Assembly: GCA_025350695.1 (NCBI GenBank)
Contig: JANXXI010000087.1
Location: forward strand, 41,776 to 105,775
DNA length: 64,000 nucleotides
DNA from: Acidobacteriota bacterium
GTDB lineage: Bacteria > Acidobacteriota > Terriglobia > Bryobacterales > Bryobacteraceae
Direction of reading: 5' to 3'
Below, piece after piece: positions 27,534 through 36,905 of the stretch. The stretch's first letter is position 1, and every line of letters begins with the position of its first letter. A program made the translations under genes and the position numbers. The notes beneath the pieces are model-generated. The model did not search any database, had not been told where the DNA came from, and saw only the letters and a program-made list of their open reading frames with translations.

Positions 27534-29462
27534 CTACTGTAACTCCTCAAGGGCCGCCGCGGCAACTTCCCATTTCTCCATGGTCGAGTCGCGTTCTTCA
27601 ATCAACTGCTGCACCCGTTGCGATGCTTTCATTAGTTCATCCTGCGAGACCGGGTTCGACATCTGTTTTTCGCAATGTTCAATCTCCGTCTCAAGCTCGC
27701 CAATGCGATTTTCCAGCTTCGCGCATTCCTCTTTCATCTGCTTCAGCTTGATCGGATTTACGCGCTTCTTTGCAGCGTCAGCCGCGGGGTTCGATTGCTC
27801 CACGGTCACTGCGGCAGGCCCGGCCGCGGCTTTAATGCCGGCTTCCATCGCCGCCGGACCCCCTTGCTTGCGGAATAGGAAGTCTTCGTAATTGCCCGGA
27901 TACACAATCACTTCGTGGTTGTCGATCTCAAACACCTTGGTCGCCAACTTGTCGATGAAGTAGCGATCGTGCGAGACCAGCACAACCGTTCCCGTAAAGT
28001 CGGCCAGCGCTTCCAGTAGCACGTCCTTGGCGCGCATGTCCAAGTGGTTTGTCGGTTCGTCTAGCAACAGAAAGTTGGATGGCTGCAGCAGCATCTTCGC
28101 CAACGCGTAACGATTGCGTTCTCCGCCCGATAGAACGCCAATCCGCTTGAAAACGTCGTCTTCGCTAAATAAGAAACAGCCCAACAGTGAACGCAGTTCG
28201 GTCTCCGTCTTCATGCCGGCGATGGCCCGTAAGTCGTCCAGCATCTTCGCATCGCCGTCCAGTTCCTTGTACTGATCCTGCGCGAAGTAATCTACCTGCA
28301 CATTGTGCCCCAGCGTAAATTCCCCGGTTGAAAGCGGCTCAAGCCCGGACAGCAATTTGATCATTGTCGATTTGCCGGCGCCATTCGGACCAACCAGCGC
28401 AATCCGATCGCCCCGTTCAATTATGAAATTCGCCTTGCCAAAAATGAATTTCTCGCCGTACGATTTCGATACGTTCTTAAACTCCGCCACCGTCCGCCCG
28501 CTAGGTTTCGGCTGCGGGAAGGAAAAGTGAATCGCCTTTTCATCCGGCGGAATTTCAATCCGTTCAATCTTCTCCAGTTCCTTGATGCGGCTCTGCACTT
28601 GCTTCGCTTTAGTAGCCTGCGCCCGAAAGCGATTAATGAACGCTTCCAACTGTTCAACCTTTTCCCGTTGATTGCGATAAGCTGCCTCAAGCGTAGCCTT
28701 GCGCATCGCTTTCTCGGACAAATACTTCTCGTAGTTGCCGGTGTAGAAGTGAACGCCCTTGTTCCAAATCTCCACCGTCTTCTTCACCGTCACATCCAAG
28801 AAATAGCGGTCGTGCGAAATCAACACAAACGCGTATGGGTAGTTGACCAGATAATCTTCCAGCCAGTTGCGCGCTTCCAAATCCAAGTGATTGGTCGGCT
28901 CGTCCAGCAGCAGCATGTTGGGTTTTTCCAGCAGCAGCTTCGCTAGCGATATGCGCATCTGCCAGCCACCCGAAAACTCCTCAGTGCGCCGGCCCCAATC
29001 GTCTTTTCCAAATCCCAGTCCGGTCAACACAGCCCCAGCTTGTGATTCCAACGAATATCCGTCACGAGTTGTGAACTCGCTTTCAATGCGATGAAACCGG
29101 TCCGCCACCACGCCATACTCGGGTGACGACGGGTCCAACTCCGACATGCTATGCGTAAGAGTTTCCATCTCCTGCTCAAGCGCGCGTAAATTGTCGAACA
29201 CTGACATAGCTTCCTGGAACACACTGCGTCCGGAAAGCGAAAGCCCGTCTTGCGGCAAGTAGCCCGTGGTAACGCCCTTCGTCTTCGTCAACTCACCCAT
29301 GTCCAACGGTTCCATCCCCCCAATCATTTTCAGCAGTGTGGATTTGCCCGTGCCGTTGCCACCCACCAACCCGCTGCGTTCATTGGGAGTGATCAGCCAG
29401 TTCAGATTTTCAAAAAGTAGTTTGTGGCCGAATCGCTTCCCGGCGTTGCCCAGTTGAATCAT
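27534..29462 (-). CDS. ABC-F family ATPase (ribosome-associated)
   Basis: A 642-residue soluble protein with two ATP-binding cassettes and no membrane segment. The first has GGNGTGKSTLLK (about 34), signature SGGWQMRISLAK and LLLDEPTNHLD; the second has GPNGAGKSTMIK (about 350), signature LSGGERNRYALAK and LLLDEPTNHLD. The linker between them (about 250-310) is a charged coiled coil that in ABC-F proteins reaches the ribosomal P-site tRNA. A C-terminal coiled coil (about 560-640) resembles Uup. Role: translation rescue or resistance, subtype unassigned. The start overlaps the aminoacylase stop by 4 bases. Confidence 0.93.
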   Translation of the reverse strand: MIQLGNAGKRFGHKLLFENLNWLITPNERSGLVGGNGTGKSTLLKMIGGMEPLDMGELTKTKGVTTGYLPQDGLSLSGRSVFQEAMSVFDNLRALEQEMETLTHSMSELDPSSPEYGVVADRFHRIESEFTTRDGYSLESQAGAVLTGLGFGKDDWGRRTEEFSGGWQMRISLAKLLLEKPNMLLLDEPTNHLDLEARNWLEDYLVNYPYAFVLISHDRYFLDVTVKKTVEIWNKGVHFYTGNYEKYLSEKAMRKATLEAAYRNQREKVEQLEAFINRFRAQATKAKQVQSRIKELEKIERIEIPPDEKAIHFSFPQPKPSGRTVAEFKNVSKSYGEKFIFGKANFIIERGDRIALVGPNGAGKSTMIKLLSGLEPLSTGEFTLGHNVQVDYFAQDQYKELDGDAKMLDDLRAIAGMKTETELRSLLGCFLFSEDDVFKRIGVLSGGERNRYALAKMLLQPSNFLLLDEPTNHLDMRAKDVLLEALADFTGTVVLVSHDRYFIDKLATKVFEIDNHEVIVYPGNYEDFLFRKQGGPAAMEAGIKAAAGPAAVTVEQSNPAADAAKKRVNPIKLKQMKEECAKLENRIGELETEIEHCEKQMSNPVSQDELMKASQRVQQLIEERDSTMEKWEVAAAALEELQ

Positions 29463-31009
29463 CGCTTCAGTGCAAGCCCCGCTCTGGCGTCCGTCAGCTT
29501 GCCATCGTCGATCATCAGAATACCGTTCACAGTCACGTAATCAAATCCTTCGCTGTAGTGATGCGGATCAGGGTAGGTGGCTTTGTCCTGCACCTTTGCC
29601 GGATCGAAAATCAACAAGTCAGCCGCCATGCCTTCGCGAATCATGCCGCGATCCTTGAAGCCGAATGTACGCGCGGGCAGGGATGTCATACGCCGCACCG
29701 CGTCTTCCAGTGTCAGCACTTTACGCTTCCTTACGTACTCAGCCAGCACCCGGGCATTTGTTCCATAACCGCGTGGATGCGGCACGCCAACGCCAAATTC
29801 GCGAACCCCGCCGTCACTCGCCACCGCCGTGAACGGGTAGCGCATAATTCGATCCACATCCTCATCGCCCATGGAGTGATACACCATCTGCGCCCCGCCC
29901 CGCGTCATGATGTTGAAGATCGTCTCCACCTGATTTTCCAAAGTGGCTTGGGCTCCCCGTAGCTTGGTGATCTCAGCGATGTTCTTCCCATCCCACGAAT
30001 GATCGCCCGCAAAACTGGCAACCGTGGCGTAAGCATAATCACTAAAGCCCCTGTCCTTTAAATGCGCCTTCATCTCGCCGGCAATCTTCAGTTTCGTTTC
30101 CGGCGCGGCAAGCCGTTCCTTCAGGCTCTTGTCTCCGCCCGATAGCGCCCAACTCGGCAGCGTGATGCCAAGGTTTGTGCTGGAGTGGTCATACGGATAT
30201 TGATCCACCACCACATCCACACCTTCGCGCCGGTATCTTTCCACCAGTGCTAAAGACTTCGTGCTCGCGCCCCATAAATTCTTGTTGTCAATCTTGAAGT
30301 GCGAAAGCTCAACGCGCAGACCGCTCTCTTTACCCACCAGCACGGCCTCGTTAATAGCATCTTCAATCTTGGCGCCCTCGTCGCGCATATGGCTGGCATA
30401 CACGCCGCCATACTTTGCCGCGGCCTTGGCCAACGCCACCACCTCGGCTGTATTCGAGTAGGTGCCCGGTACGTAAATCAGGCCCGTGGAAAGCCCCACG
30501 GCGCCTTCTTCCATCGCCTGCGCCACCAGCGCCTGCATCTTCTCCAACTCTTCCGGCGTAGCTTGCCGATTCTCCGTGCCCATCACTTCGCGCCGCACGG
30601 AATTATGGCCAATCAGCGTGGATACATTGATGCCCAAGCCCGTCGCCTGCCGTTCTTTTAACCACTCAGCCACCTTTACGGTTGACCCGCCACAGTTGCC
30701 CGTAACGACGGTCGTCACTCCGTCAGTCAGGTAGTTGTCCGCCCGAGGGACCTTCTCGATTCCGCCTTCAATGTGCGTATGGACATCAATGAATCCAGGC
30801 GCCACAATGCGTTCCTTGGCGTCAATTACCCGATCCGCGGTCGCCGTTTTCAGCGATCCTATATAGGCGATCTTACCTGCCTTCACGCCCACATCCGCGC
30901 GGAACCATGGATTACCCGTCCCATCCACCACGCGCGCGTTGCGGATCACCAAATCGTAATCAGCCGCACTTGCAGCTGCGGCGAAAGTAATAAGTAGAAT
31001 GAGTTTCAC
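29459..31009 (-). CDS. Exported D-aminoacylase / N-acyl-D-amino-acid deacylase
   Basis: A 516-residue amidohydrolase. The first 16 residues (MKLILLITFAAAASAA) are a signal peptide, so it works outside the cytoplasm. The TIM-barrel metal site is visible as FIDVHTHIEGG (about 73-83), with VTGNCGGS, GLSTGLIYVPG, YASHMRDEG and VELSHFK following; the final Asp lies in AVASDGGVRE. The C-terminal barrel-closing ADLLIFDPAKVQDKATYPDP is typical of D-aminoacylases. Expected reaction: release of D-amino acids from N-acyl forms, possibly wall-derived. It overlaps neighbours by 4 bases on each side. Confidence 0.92.
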   Translation of the reverse strand: MKLILLITFAAAASAADYDLVIRNARVVDGTGNPWFRADVGVKAGKIAYIGSLKTATADRVIDAKERIVAPGFIDVHTHIEGGIEKVPRADNYLTDGVTTVVTGNCGGSTVKVAEWLKERQATGLGINVSTLIGHNSVRREVMGTENRQATPEELEKMQALVAQAMEEGAVGLSTGLIYVPGTYSNTAEVVALAKAAAKYGGVYASHMRDEGAKIEDAINEAVLVGKESGLRVELSHFKIDNKNLWGASTKSLALVERYRREGVDVVVDQYPYDHSSTNLGITLPSWALSGGDKSLKERLAAPETKLKIAGEMKAHLKDRGFSDYAYATVASFAGDHSWDGKNIAEITKLRGAQATLENQVETIFNIMTRGGAQMVYHSMGDEDVDRIMRYPFTAVASDGGVREFGVGVPHPRGYGTNARVLAEYVRKRKVLTLEDAVRRMTSLPARTFGFKDRGMIREGMAADLLIFDPAKVQDKATYPDPHHYSEGFDYVTVNGILMIDDGKLTDARAGLALKR

Positions 31010-31866
31010 TGGACTGGTCCGAGGAAGAAATCCAACGATTTGGCCAAATAATCCCTCATCTCTTGCCGCTTCACCACGGCATCCAGAAAGCCGTGCTGCA
31101 ACAAAAACTCGCTGCGTTGAAACCCGGCCGGCAGTTTCTGCCGTATGGTCTGTTCAATCACACGCGGACCCGCGAAACCAATCAACGCCCCAGGCTCAGC
31201 AATGTTCAAATCGCCTAGCATCGCATAGCTTGCCGTAACACCGCCCGTGGTCGGATCGGTCAAAATACTGATGTAGGGGATGCACGCCTGATCCAGTTTC
31301 ATCAACGCAGACGAAATCTTAGCCATCTGCATTAAGCTGATGGCCCCCTCCTGCATCCGCGCGCCACCTGAGGCCGAAATCACAACCAACGGCGATTTAT
31401 CGCGCAGGCAGCGCTCAATGGCCCGCGTAATTTTCTCGCCGACCACGGACCCCATGCTTCCGCCGACAAATCGCAAATCCATGGCGCAGATTTCCGTTTT
31501 TCGCCCCATCACTGTACCCGAAGCCGCAATCAGCGCATCGTTCCGCCCAGTCGACTTCCGCATCGCCGCCAGCCGTTCTTTATAAGGTTTCGAATCGGTG
31601 AATTGCAGTGGGTCGGTCGAGGTCAACGTCTTATCGTGCTCGTCCCATTTGCTATCGTCAAAAAGCAAGTCCAGCCGCATCGGCGCATCAATCTTGAAGT
31701 GGAATCCGCACTTGATGCAAGTGTTCAGGCTCTTGTCCAAATCCTTCTTCCAAATGATCTCCGAACAGGAGTCGCACTTCAGCCATAGGCCTTCCGTCTT
31801 GACTGTCTTTTCGCTTTCATCGGCCGTGGCCGCGATTGAAGGATCTTTCCGTTTCCACCAGGACAT
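31006..31866 (-). CDS. accD: Acetyl-CoA carboxylase carboxyltransferase subunit beta
   Basis: A 286-residue cytoplasmic enzyme subunit for the first committed step of fatty-acid synthesis. The zinc ribbon is intact (KCDSC and CIKC at about residues 32-54). The carboxyltransferase fold follows, with GSMGSVVGEKITRAIE, SGGARMQEGAISLMQMAKIS and ILTDPTTGGVTASYAMLGD, ending RQKLPAGFQRSEFLLQHGFLD. Length is normal. accA is not in the window. It is the first gene of the five-gene run down to the MFS gene. Confidence 0.97.
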   Translation of the reverse strand: MSWWKRKDPSIAATADESEKTVKTEGLWLKCDSCSEIIWKKDLDKSLNTCIKCGFHFKIDAPMRLDLLFDDSKWDEHDKTLTSTDPLQFTDSKPYKERLAAMRKSTGRNDALIAASGTVMGRKTEICAMDLRFVGGSMGSVVGEKITRAIERCLRDKSPLVVISASGGARMQEGAISLMQMAKISSALMKLDQACIPYISILTDPTTGGVTASYAMLGDLNIAEPGALIGFAGPRVIEQTIRQKLPAGFQRSEFLLQHGFLDAVVKRQEMRDYLAKSLDFFLGPVQ

Positions 31867-31944
31867 TTTATAAGGAGATAGCTCCGAACTCCAGGGTAAC
31901 GCGACCGCCCCCCCAAGGCAACATTTCTATTGCTATACTGAAGA

Positions 31945-31973
31945 CAGTTCCGATGCTGCTAACACCGGAACTG
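31945..31973. repeat. Hairpin upstream of accD
   Basis: Inverted arms cagttccg (31945-31952) and cggaactg (31966-31973) with a 13-base loop. It lies between the 41-codon ORF and accD, without a clear U-tract on either strand. It might be a weak terminator or an operator. Confidence 0.4.
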
Positions 31974-31987
31974 CTTCTTAGGTTGGT

Positions 31988-32113
31988 TTAATTCCGCCGC
32001 CTAGGGGGCGGTGGTGGTTCAAACTCAACTTCGACTTGGCCATCCTCGTCAACCGAAATCCTTCTAATGCGGGATCCGGCGGGCAGGACAACTTTAATCA
32101 GGAACGTGGTCAC
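31988..32113 (-). CDS. Small protein of 41 residues, unknown function
   Basis: A GTG-started frame (MTTFLIKVVLPAGSRIRRIS, then an acidic stretch and a final PPPPPRRRN). A strong GGAGG lies 8 bases upstream of the GTG, better than the ribosome sites of many larger genes here. Hydrophobic and charged residues alternate as in beta strands, and the Pro-run with basic tail is distinctive. There is no signal or membrane segment. It sits alone between lysA and accD, flanked by two hairpins. It could be a real small protein or a leader peptide ahead of accD. Confidence 0.5.
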   Translation of the reverse strand: MTTFLIKVVLPAGSRIRRISVDEDGQVEVEFEPPPPPRRRN

Positions 32114-32145
32114 ATAAACCACCTCCTACCGCTCGATAGATTCGG

Positions 32146-32171
32146 AAAGCCGGGGCTTACTCCCCGGCTTT
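32146..32171. terminator. Terminator-like hairpin after lysA
   Basis: A 10-bp perfect stem aaagccgggg / ccccggcttt with a 6-base loop. The T-run is better on the plus strand (ctttttccttt) than on the minus strand, where lysA is transcribed, so it may act in both directions. Confidence 0.55.
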
Positions 32172-32289
32172 TTCCTTTCGAGCTCGCGTTTGCTCTATTC
32201 GGAAAACCAGCACATCCGTTTCTTCGATCACAGCTATTATAGTTTCTTACGGCGGAGGCGTTTATGTCAATGAATACAAATGCTTTACG

Positions 32290-33534
32290 TTATTCGCCTC
32301 GCACTAGATCTTCGAACGTTTCGCGCTTACGGATAACCTTCCATCCGGCCCCATCCACCATCACCTCGGCAGCCCTCGGCCGCGAGTTGTAGTTCGACGC
32401 CTGCACAAACCCATACGCCCCCGCAGTCATCAGCGCCACATAGTCGCCGCTAAATACGTTCGCCAGTTCACGGTCTCGCGCAAAGAAGTCGCCTGATTCA
32501 CACACCGGCCCCACCACATCAGCCGTGATCGTTACCGCGTCGCGATGCCGCAGAGGTACAATCTCATGATGCGCTTGATACAGCGCCGGCCGGATCAGAT
32601 CATTCATCGCAGCATCCACAATTACGAACTCCTTGTTCGCCGTTGTTTTGCGGTACATCACGCGAGTCAACAAAACCCCGGCGCTGGCCACAATACTGCG
32701 CCCCGGTTCCACCATCAACTTCAACCCAAGTCCCGCCGTCTTCTTACACACCAGTTGAATGTAAGTCTCCGTCGAAGGAGGCTGCTGCTCATCCGTATAG
32801 GCCACTCCCAAGCCACCACCCATATCCAATTCCTGAATCGGATGGCCAGCGGCCCGAAGCTTTTCCACCAACGCCAGCACTCCATCCAACGCCTCAAGCA
32901 ACGGCTTGGTGTCCAGCAACTGCGACCCGATGTGGCAACTCACGCCCTCAAGCTTCAAGTGCCCCAGTCCCGCCGCGCGGTCGTAAATTTCCTTCACGTG
33001 ATCAATGTTGATCCCGAACTTGTGATCATGCAGGCCGGTGGAAATATAGGGGTGCGTTCGCGCGTCCACATTGGGATTTACCCGCAATGCCGCCCGCGCT
33101 GAAACGTCATGCCGCGCTGCAATCGAATTGATCAACGCCAGTTCTGCTTCCGATTCGCAATTGAAGCTATGAATGCCACTCGCGATCGCGTATTCCACTT
33201 CCTCTCGACTCTTACCAACACCAGAAAAGACTACCTTGGCGGGATCGCCCCCAGCCTTAAGCACACGGAATAATTCGCCACCCGAAACGATGTCAAAGCC
33301 CGCGCCTGCCTCCGCCATCATGCGTAATAGCGACAAATTTGAGTTAGCCTTTACTGCGTAATAAACTTGGTGGGGCGCAATTCCAAAGGCCCTGTCGTAC
33401 GCCTGATAGCGCTCCAGGATTGCGGCGCTCGAATACACGTAGCACGGCGTCCCTTCTTTCTTCGCAATATCGGCCAGCGTTACGCCTTCAACCGTTAGTT
33501 CGTTGTCCCGGTAAAAATAAGGTTCAAGCATCAA
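32290..33534 (-). CDS. lysA: Diaminopimelate decarboxylase
   Basis: A 414-residue PLP enzyme that makes L-lysine from meso-diaminopimelate. The PLP lysine is in YYAVKANSN (about residue 62). HIGSQLLDTKP, ELDMGGGLGVAY and the phosphate-binding MVEPGRSIVASAG follow. The C-terminal substrate Cys/Glu is in GPVCESGDFFARDREL. Length is normal. Two Met codons start the protein; either is possible. The start overlaps the SpoIIE-type phosphatase stop by 4 bases, an unexpected partnership. Confidence 0.97.
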   Translation of the reverse strand: MMLEPYFYRDNELTVEGVTLADIAKKEGTPCYVYSSAAILERYQAYDRAFGIAPHQVYYAVKANSNLSLLRMMAEAGAGFDIVSGGELFRVLKAGGDPAKVVFSGVGKSREEVEYAIASGIHSFNCESEAELALINSIAARHDVSARAALRVNPNVDARTHPYISTGLHDHKFGINIDHVKEIYDRAAGLGHLKLEGVSCHIGSQLLDTKPLLEALDGVLALVEKLRAAGHPIQELDMGGGLGVAYTDEQQPPSTETYIQLVCKKTAGLGLKLMVEPGRSIVASAGVLLTRVMYRKTTANKEFVIVDAAMNDLIRPALYQAHHEIVPLRHRDAVTITADVVGPVCESGDFFARDRELANVFSGDYVALMTAGAYGFVQASNYNSRPRAAEVMVDGAGWKVIRKRETFEDLVRGE

Positions 33535-35279
33535 TTCACTTTCATTACAAGAAGAGTCTGGTCGTCGAACTGATCGGCGCCTTGAGTGAAGTTGTCCAGA
33601 TCCTCGAAGATCGCATCCACGATTTGCTTCGGTGTGCTCGATGAGGTGCGCTCCATGACACTGGCGATGCGGTCCACTCCAAACTCATCCCCTTCCACGT
33701 TCAGCCCATCGGAGACGCCATCGGAATAAAGCACCAACAAGTCGCCGGACTGCATGGGAACATGCACTTCATCATAGTCACGAGTGTCCAGCAATCCTAC
33801 AGGCACGCCCTCCGCCGTGGGCTTCAAAATGGCTCCAGCCCGGCAAATTAAAGGCGTCGCGGCACCCGCGTTCGCCATGGTCATGGTTCGAGTGGCCGCT
33901 TCCCAACGCAGCACCAACAACGTCACATACTGCGCTTCCACTTTGCGCTCGAGCAGTGTTGTGTTTAGCGCCTTGAGCAAGATGGCCGGACTGCGTCTTC
34001 GCGGCGCTAACGATCGGAGCAACCCGCCCACTAGTGCTCCGTATAAAGCCGCCGCTGCTCCCTTACCGCTGGAATCGCCGAATGCAATCACAACGCTTTC
34101 CTCGCCGTGCTCAAAGAAATCGAAAAGATCCCCGGAGATTTGGCGAGCCGGCCGCAAGCCGATTCCGATCTCCAGTCCCTTCACCTCCGGCGCTTCACTG
34201 GGCAGCAATACCGATTGCAGTTTGCGGCCTGCTTGCAGGTCCGCTTCCATCTTTTGCTCGCGGATCGCTAACTCTTCATAGAGCCGGGCATTTTCAATCG
34301 ACGCGGCAATTTGCGGCGCAAGCGTCTGCAGTATCCGGACATGGTCATCGGAGTAGTTGCCCAGCTTTTCGCTCTCCAAATCCAGGATGCCAATCACCCG
34401 CCCCTTCAGGATCAGCGGCAGCGCAACCTCGCTTCGGATGCCTGGGTGCGAGGCGATGTAGCGCGGATCGGCCTGCGTGTCGTTCACTCGCACAGTTTGC
34501 TTGGTCTCAGCCGCCGTGCCGGTCAGTCCTTTTCCTAGAGGGATGTTGTCCAGTTCCACTCGTTCGTCGTAGCGAATGGCGAATTTCCGGCGCAGGACCT
34601 TGTTTTCCTCATCCACCAGGAACAGAGAAAACGCATCGTACGAAATCAGCTTCCGGATGATCTCAACTAATTTGCTCAGCAGCGCGTCCACGTCGAGCAA
34701 AGTCGAAAATTCCTGTGAGACCTGGTGCAGAATTTTGAAGGTGTGATTCTGAAGATCAAGCCGCCTGTATAACCTGGCATTGTCAATCGCCCCAGCCACT
34801 CGCGTGGCAATCAGCTTCAACAACGCCTTGTCGTATTCCGTGAAGGCTCCAATTTTGGTGGACTGAATATCAATCACGCCCACCAGTTTGTCGCGGGCCA
34901 CCATTGGCACAGCCAATTCCGAACGGACTGCATCGAGCGCGTTTAAGTAAAACGGGTGCTTGGTTACATCGGGCACGAGTATGGCGTTGCGTTCCGCCGC
35001 GGCAATTCCTGTCACGCCCTCGCCCAGCGCCACAAACAGATTCTTGCAGATTTCTTCGCGATGACCAATTGCATGCCGAATCTTCAGGCCCTTACGTTTT
35101 TCGTTGTATAGCAGAATTGCGAACAACTGATAGGGAATCACTTTCTTGATGATCTCCGCCACGTTGTCCAACAGGCGATCCAACTCCAGCGTCTCGGAAG
35201 TGATGGCGGAAACTTCTAACAGAAAGTCGAGCAGTTCGGCGCGTTCTTCAAAACGCACCGTCGTCTTGCGGCTGGACAT
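33531..35279 (-). CDS. GAF-domain PP2C (SpoIIE/RsbU-type) serine phosphatase
   Basis: A 582-residue soluble signalling protein. Two GAF sensor domains (about 20-170 and 185-330) are followed by a short coiled coil (ELAIREQKMEADLQAGRKLQ) and a SpoIIE phosphatase domain (about 375-580). Metal-binding Asp residues are seen in AFGDSSGKGAAAALYGAL and LVLYSDGVSDGLN. Relatives dephosphorylate anti-sigma-factor antagonists. No anti-anti-sigma or anti-sigma kinase gene is adjacent; instead it lies between deoC (1 base away) and lysA (4-base overlap). Its input ligand is unknown. Confidence 0.92.
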   Translation of the reverse strand: MSSRKTTVRFEERAELLDFLLEVSAITSETLELDRLLDNVAEIIKKVIPYQLFAILLYNEKRKGLKIRHAIGHREEICKNLFVALGEGVTGIAAAERNAILVPDVTKHPFYLNALDAVRSELAVPMVARDKLVGVIDIQSTKIGAFTEYDKALLKLIATRVAGAIDNARLYRRLDLQNHTFKILHQVSQEFSTLLDVDALLSKLVEIIRKLISYDAFSLFLVDEENKVLRRKFAIRYDERVELDNIPLGKGLTGTAAETKQTVRVNDTQADPRYIASHPGIRSEVALPLILKGRVIGILDLESEKLGNYSDDHVRILQTLAPQIAASIENARLYEELAIREQKMEADLQAGRKLQSVLLPSEAPEVKGLEIGIGLRPARQISGDLFDFFEHGEESVVIAFGDSSGKGAAAALYGALVGGLLRSLAPRRRSPAILLKALNTTLLERKVEAQYVTLLVLRWEAATRTMTMANAGAATPLICRAGAILKPTAEGVPVGLLDTRDYDEVHVPMQSGDLLVLYSDGVSDGLNVEGDEFGVDRIASVMERTSSSTPKQIVDAIFEDLDNFTQGADQFDDQTLLVMKVN

Positions 35280-35280
35280 C

Positions 35281-36195
35281 TTAATAGCCGTCCTGTTTGG
35301 CGGGCTCGGAAATGCCCCCTGCCGCTGCTTCCATGATTTTTACGCTGGCGCTTGCTCCGATGCGAGATGCACCAGCAGCTTCCATCGTTTTCACATCCTC
35401 CAGGCTTCGAATGCCGCCCGAAGCCTTTACCCCTAGCCTAGGACCAACAATTCCGCGCATCAGTGCGATGTCGGCGGCGGTTGCCCCGCCCTTGGCGAAT
35501 CCAGTGGAGGTCTTCACAAAATCCGCGCCCGCCAGTTTCGCCAGGCTACATGCCATGGCCTTTTGCTGGTCGTCAAGCAGCGCCGTTTCAATAATCACCT
35601 TCAGGATCGCTCCGCCACGATGGGCCGCCTGGGCGACGCAACGGATGTCACGTTCCACGGTTTCGTAGTCGCCCGATTTCAACGCGCCCACATTAATCAC
35701 CATGTCAACTTCTTCGGCTCCGCACAATACGGCGGTCTCTGTTTCAGCAACTTTGATGTCGGTCGTGTTCGCCCCAAGCGGGAACCCAATCACTGTACAT
35801 ACCTTCACGGGCGAACCTTTCAATTCCTTGGCAACCACTGGCACCCAATATGGATTAATGCAGACGCTGGCGAAGCTATACTTCTTCGCTTCGGCGCAAA
35901 CCTTCCTAATCTCAGTCTCGTTAGCCTCGGGTTTCAACAATGTATGGTCGATTAGTGAGGCGATTTCCGGCGCGATTCGAGTAAGCTTTTCACTGGCGGA
36001 AACGCGATCAGCTCCACAGGCGATAATCGCTCGCGTCTTAGCTTCGCACGTCTGGGCGCAGCGCTGCGTGCATCCAGGACACACCGATCCTGGCAGACCC
36101 AAACCTTCCGCGCGGTCGAGCTTCTTCGAGCTCATTCGCGCCAGGATTTCTTCGCCGATTTGTGCAACTAGTTGATCGAGTTCCGACGGGTTCAT
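35281..36195 (-). CDS. deoC: Deoxyribose-phosphate aldolase with microcompartment-type N-terminal extension
   Basis: A 304-residue class I aldolase cleaving 2-deoxyribose-5-phosphate to acetaldehyde and glyceraldehyde-3-phosphate. The core begins at about residue 80 ([12 protein letters not shown]); the Schiff-base lysine is in [11 protein letters not shown] and the substrate site includes VKASGGIRS. The first 80 residues are extra. Residues 4-20 form a short amphipathic helix ([18 protein letters not shown]) like the encapsulation peptides of bacterial-microcompartment enzymes, followed by a Cys cluster ([13 protein letters not shown]). It overlaps the RpiB-like gene by 4 bases. DeoC with RpiB is the enzyme pair of sugar-phosphate (SPU) compartments; no shell gene is present here. 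Confidence 0.93.
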   Translation of the reverse strand: MNPSELDQLVAQIGEEILARMSSKKLDRAEGLGLPGSVCPGCTQRCAQTCEAKTRAIIACGADRVSASEKLTRIAPEIASLIDHTLLKPEANETEIRKVCAEAKKYSFASVCINPYWVPVVAKELKGSPVKVCTVIGFPLGANTTDIKVAETETAVLCGAEEVDMVINVGALKSGDYETVERDIRCVAQAAHRGGAILKVIIETALLDDQQKAMACSLAKLAGADFVKTSTGFAKGGATAADIALMRGIVGPRLGVKASGGIRSLEDVKTMEAAGASRIGASASVKIMEAAAGGISEPAKQDGY

Positions 36196-36803
36196 TTCAA
36201 ATGCTTTCGTTCAATTGCCGTGATCTTATCTACTCTAGCGGCATGACGGCCGCCGGCGAACGGGGTAGTCATCCACGTCCGCAGTATCGCTTCGCATTGG
36301 GTCAATGTCATCAGTTTACCGCCCATCGTCAGGACATTGGCATTGTTATGTTCTTTCGCGTTCCGCGCCGAGGATCGATCCCAGCAAAGCGATGCCCGTA
36401 TACCCGGCACTTTGTTCGCCGCCATCGACGATCCTATTCCGGCTCCATCAATCACAACTCCGCAAAAGGCCAGCCCCTGACTTACCATGTCCGCGACTTT
36501 TTCGGCGATGTCCGGATAATCCGCCGCTTTTTCCTCGTAAACTCCAACGTCGCGAATCGTGTAGCCTAATTCTTCCAAAACCGGCTTCAGCTTTTCCTTA
36601 GTCTCAAAGCCACCGTGATCGCTGCCGATTCCCACGGTTTTATCGAGAGGAGCAATCCCGTTCATTTCACTCTCGGGAGTCTCAACGATGGGCACTGCGC
36701 GTTCTTGGGCCAATTCCTTGGCCGACGGCGTGACGATTGTTCCCACCGGCACGCGAAGTGTTCCGCTGGCCGGGACGTCGATAGTAGTGATCACTCGCCG
36801 CAT
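36192..36803 (-). CDS. RpiB/LacAB-family sugar-phosphate isomerase with N-terminal extension
   Basis: A 203-residue protein from the ATG at 36803 ([13 protein letters not shown]); a TTG 60 bases upstream has no support. The isomerase domain covers about residues 60-200: [48 protein letters not shown] and [18 protein letters not shown]. The motif holding the catalytic Cys in E. coli RpiB (CGTG) reads DGAG here, so chemistry or substrate may differ. Residues 1-45 ([19 protein letters not shown]) form an extension of the kind seen at the N-terminus of some microcompartment-associated enzymes. It leads the run rpiB-deoC-phosphatase-lysA. Confidence 0.85.
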   Translation of the reverse strand: MRRVITTIDVPASGTLRVPVGTIVTPSAKELAQERAVPIVETPESEMNGIAPLDKTVGIGSDHGGFETKEKLKPVLEELGYTIRDVGVYEEKAADYPDIAEKVADMVSQGLAFCGVVIDGAGIGSSMAANKVPGIRASLCWDRSSARNAKEHNNANVLTMGGKLMTLTQCEAILRTWMTTPFAGGRHAARVDKITAIERKHLK

Positions 36804-36905
36804 TTGTAGGAGTCGACAGATTTTAGCAAGCGCCAAACGATGCCCGTCCGCGCTTGGTGTCAAACAACTATTGTAGTGAAAATCGGTACTAGGCCGGTGA
36901 CGAAA

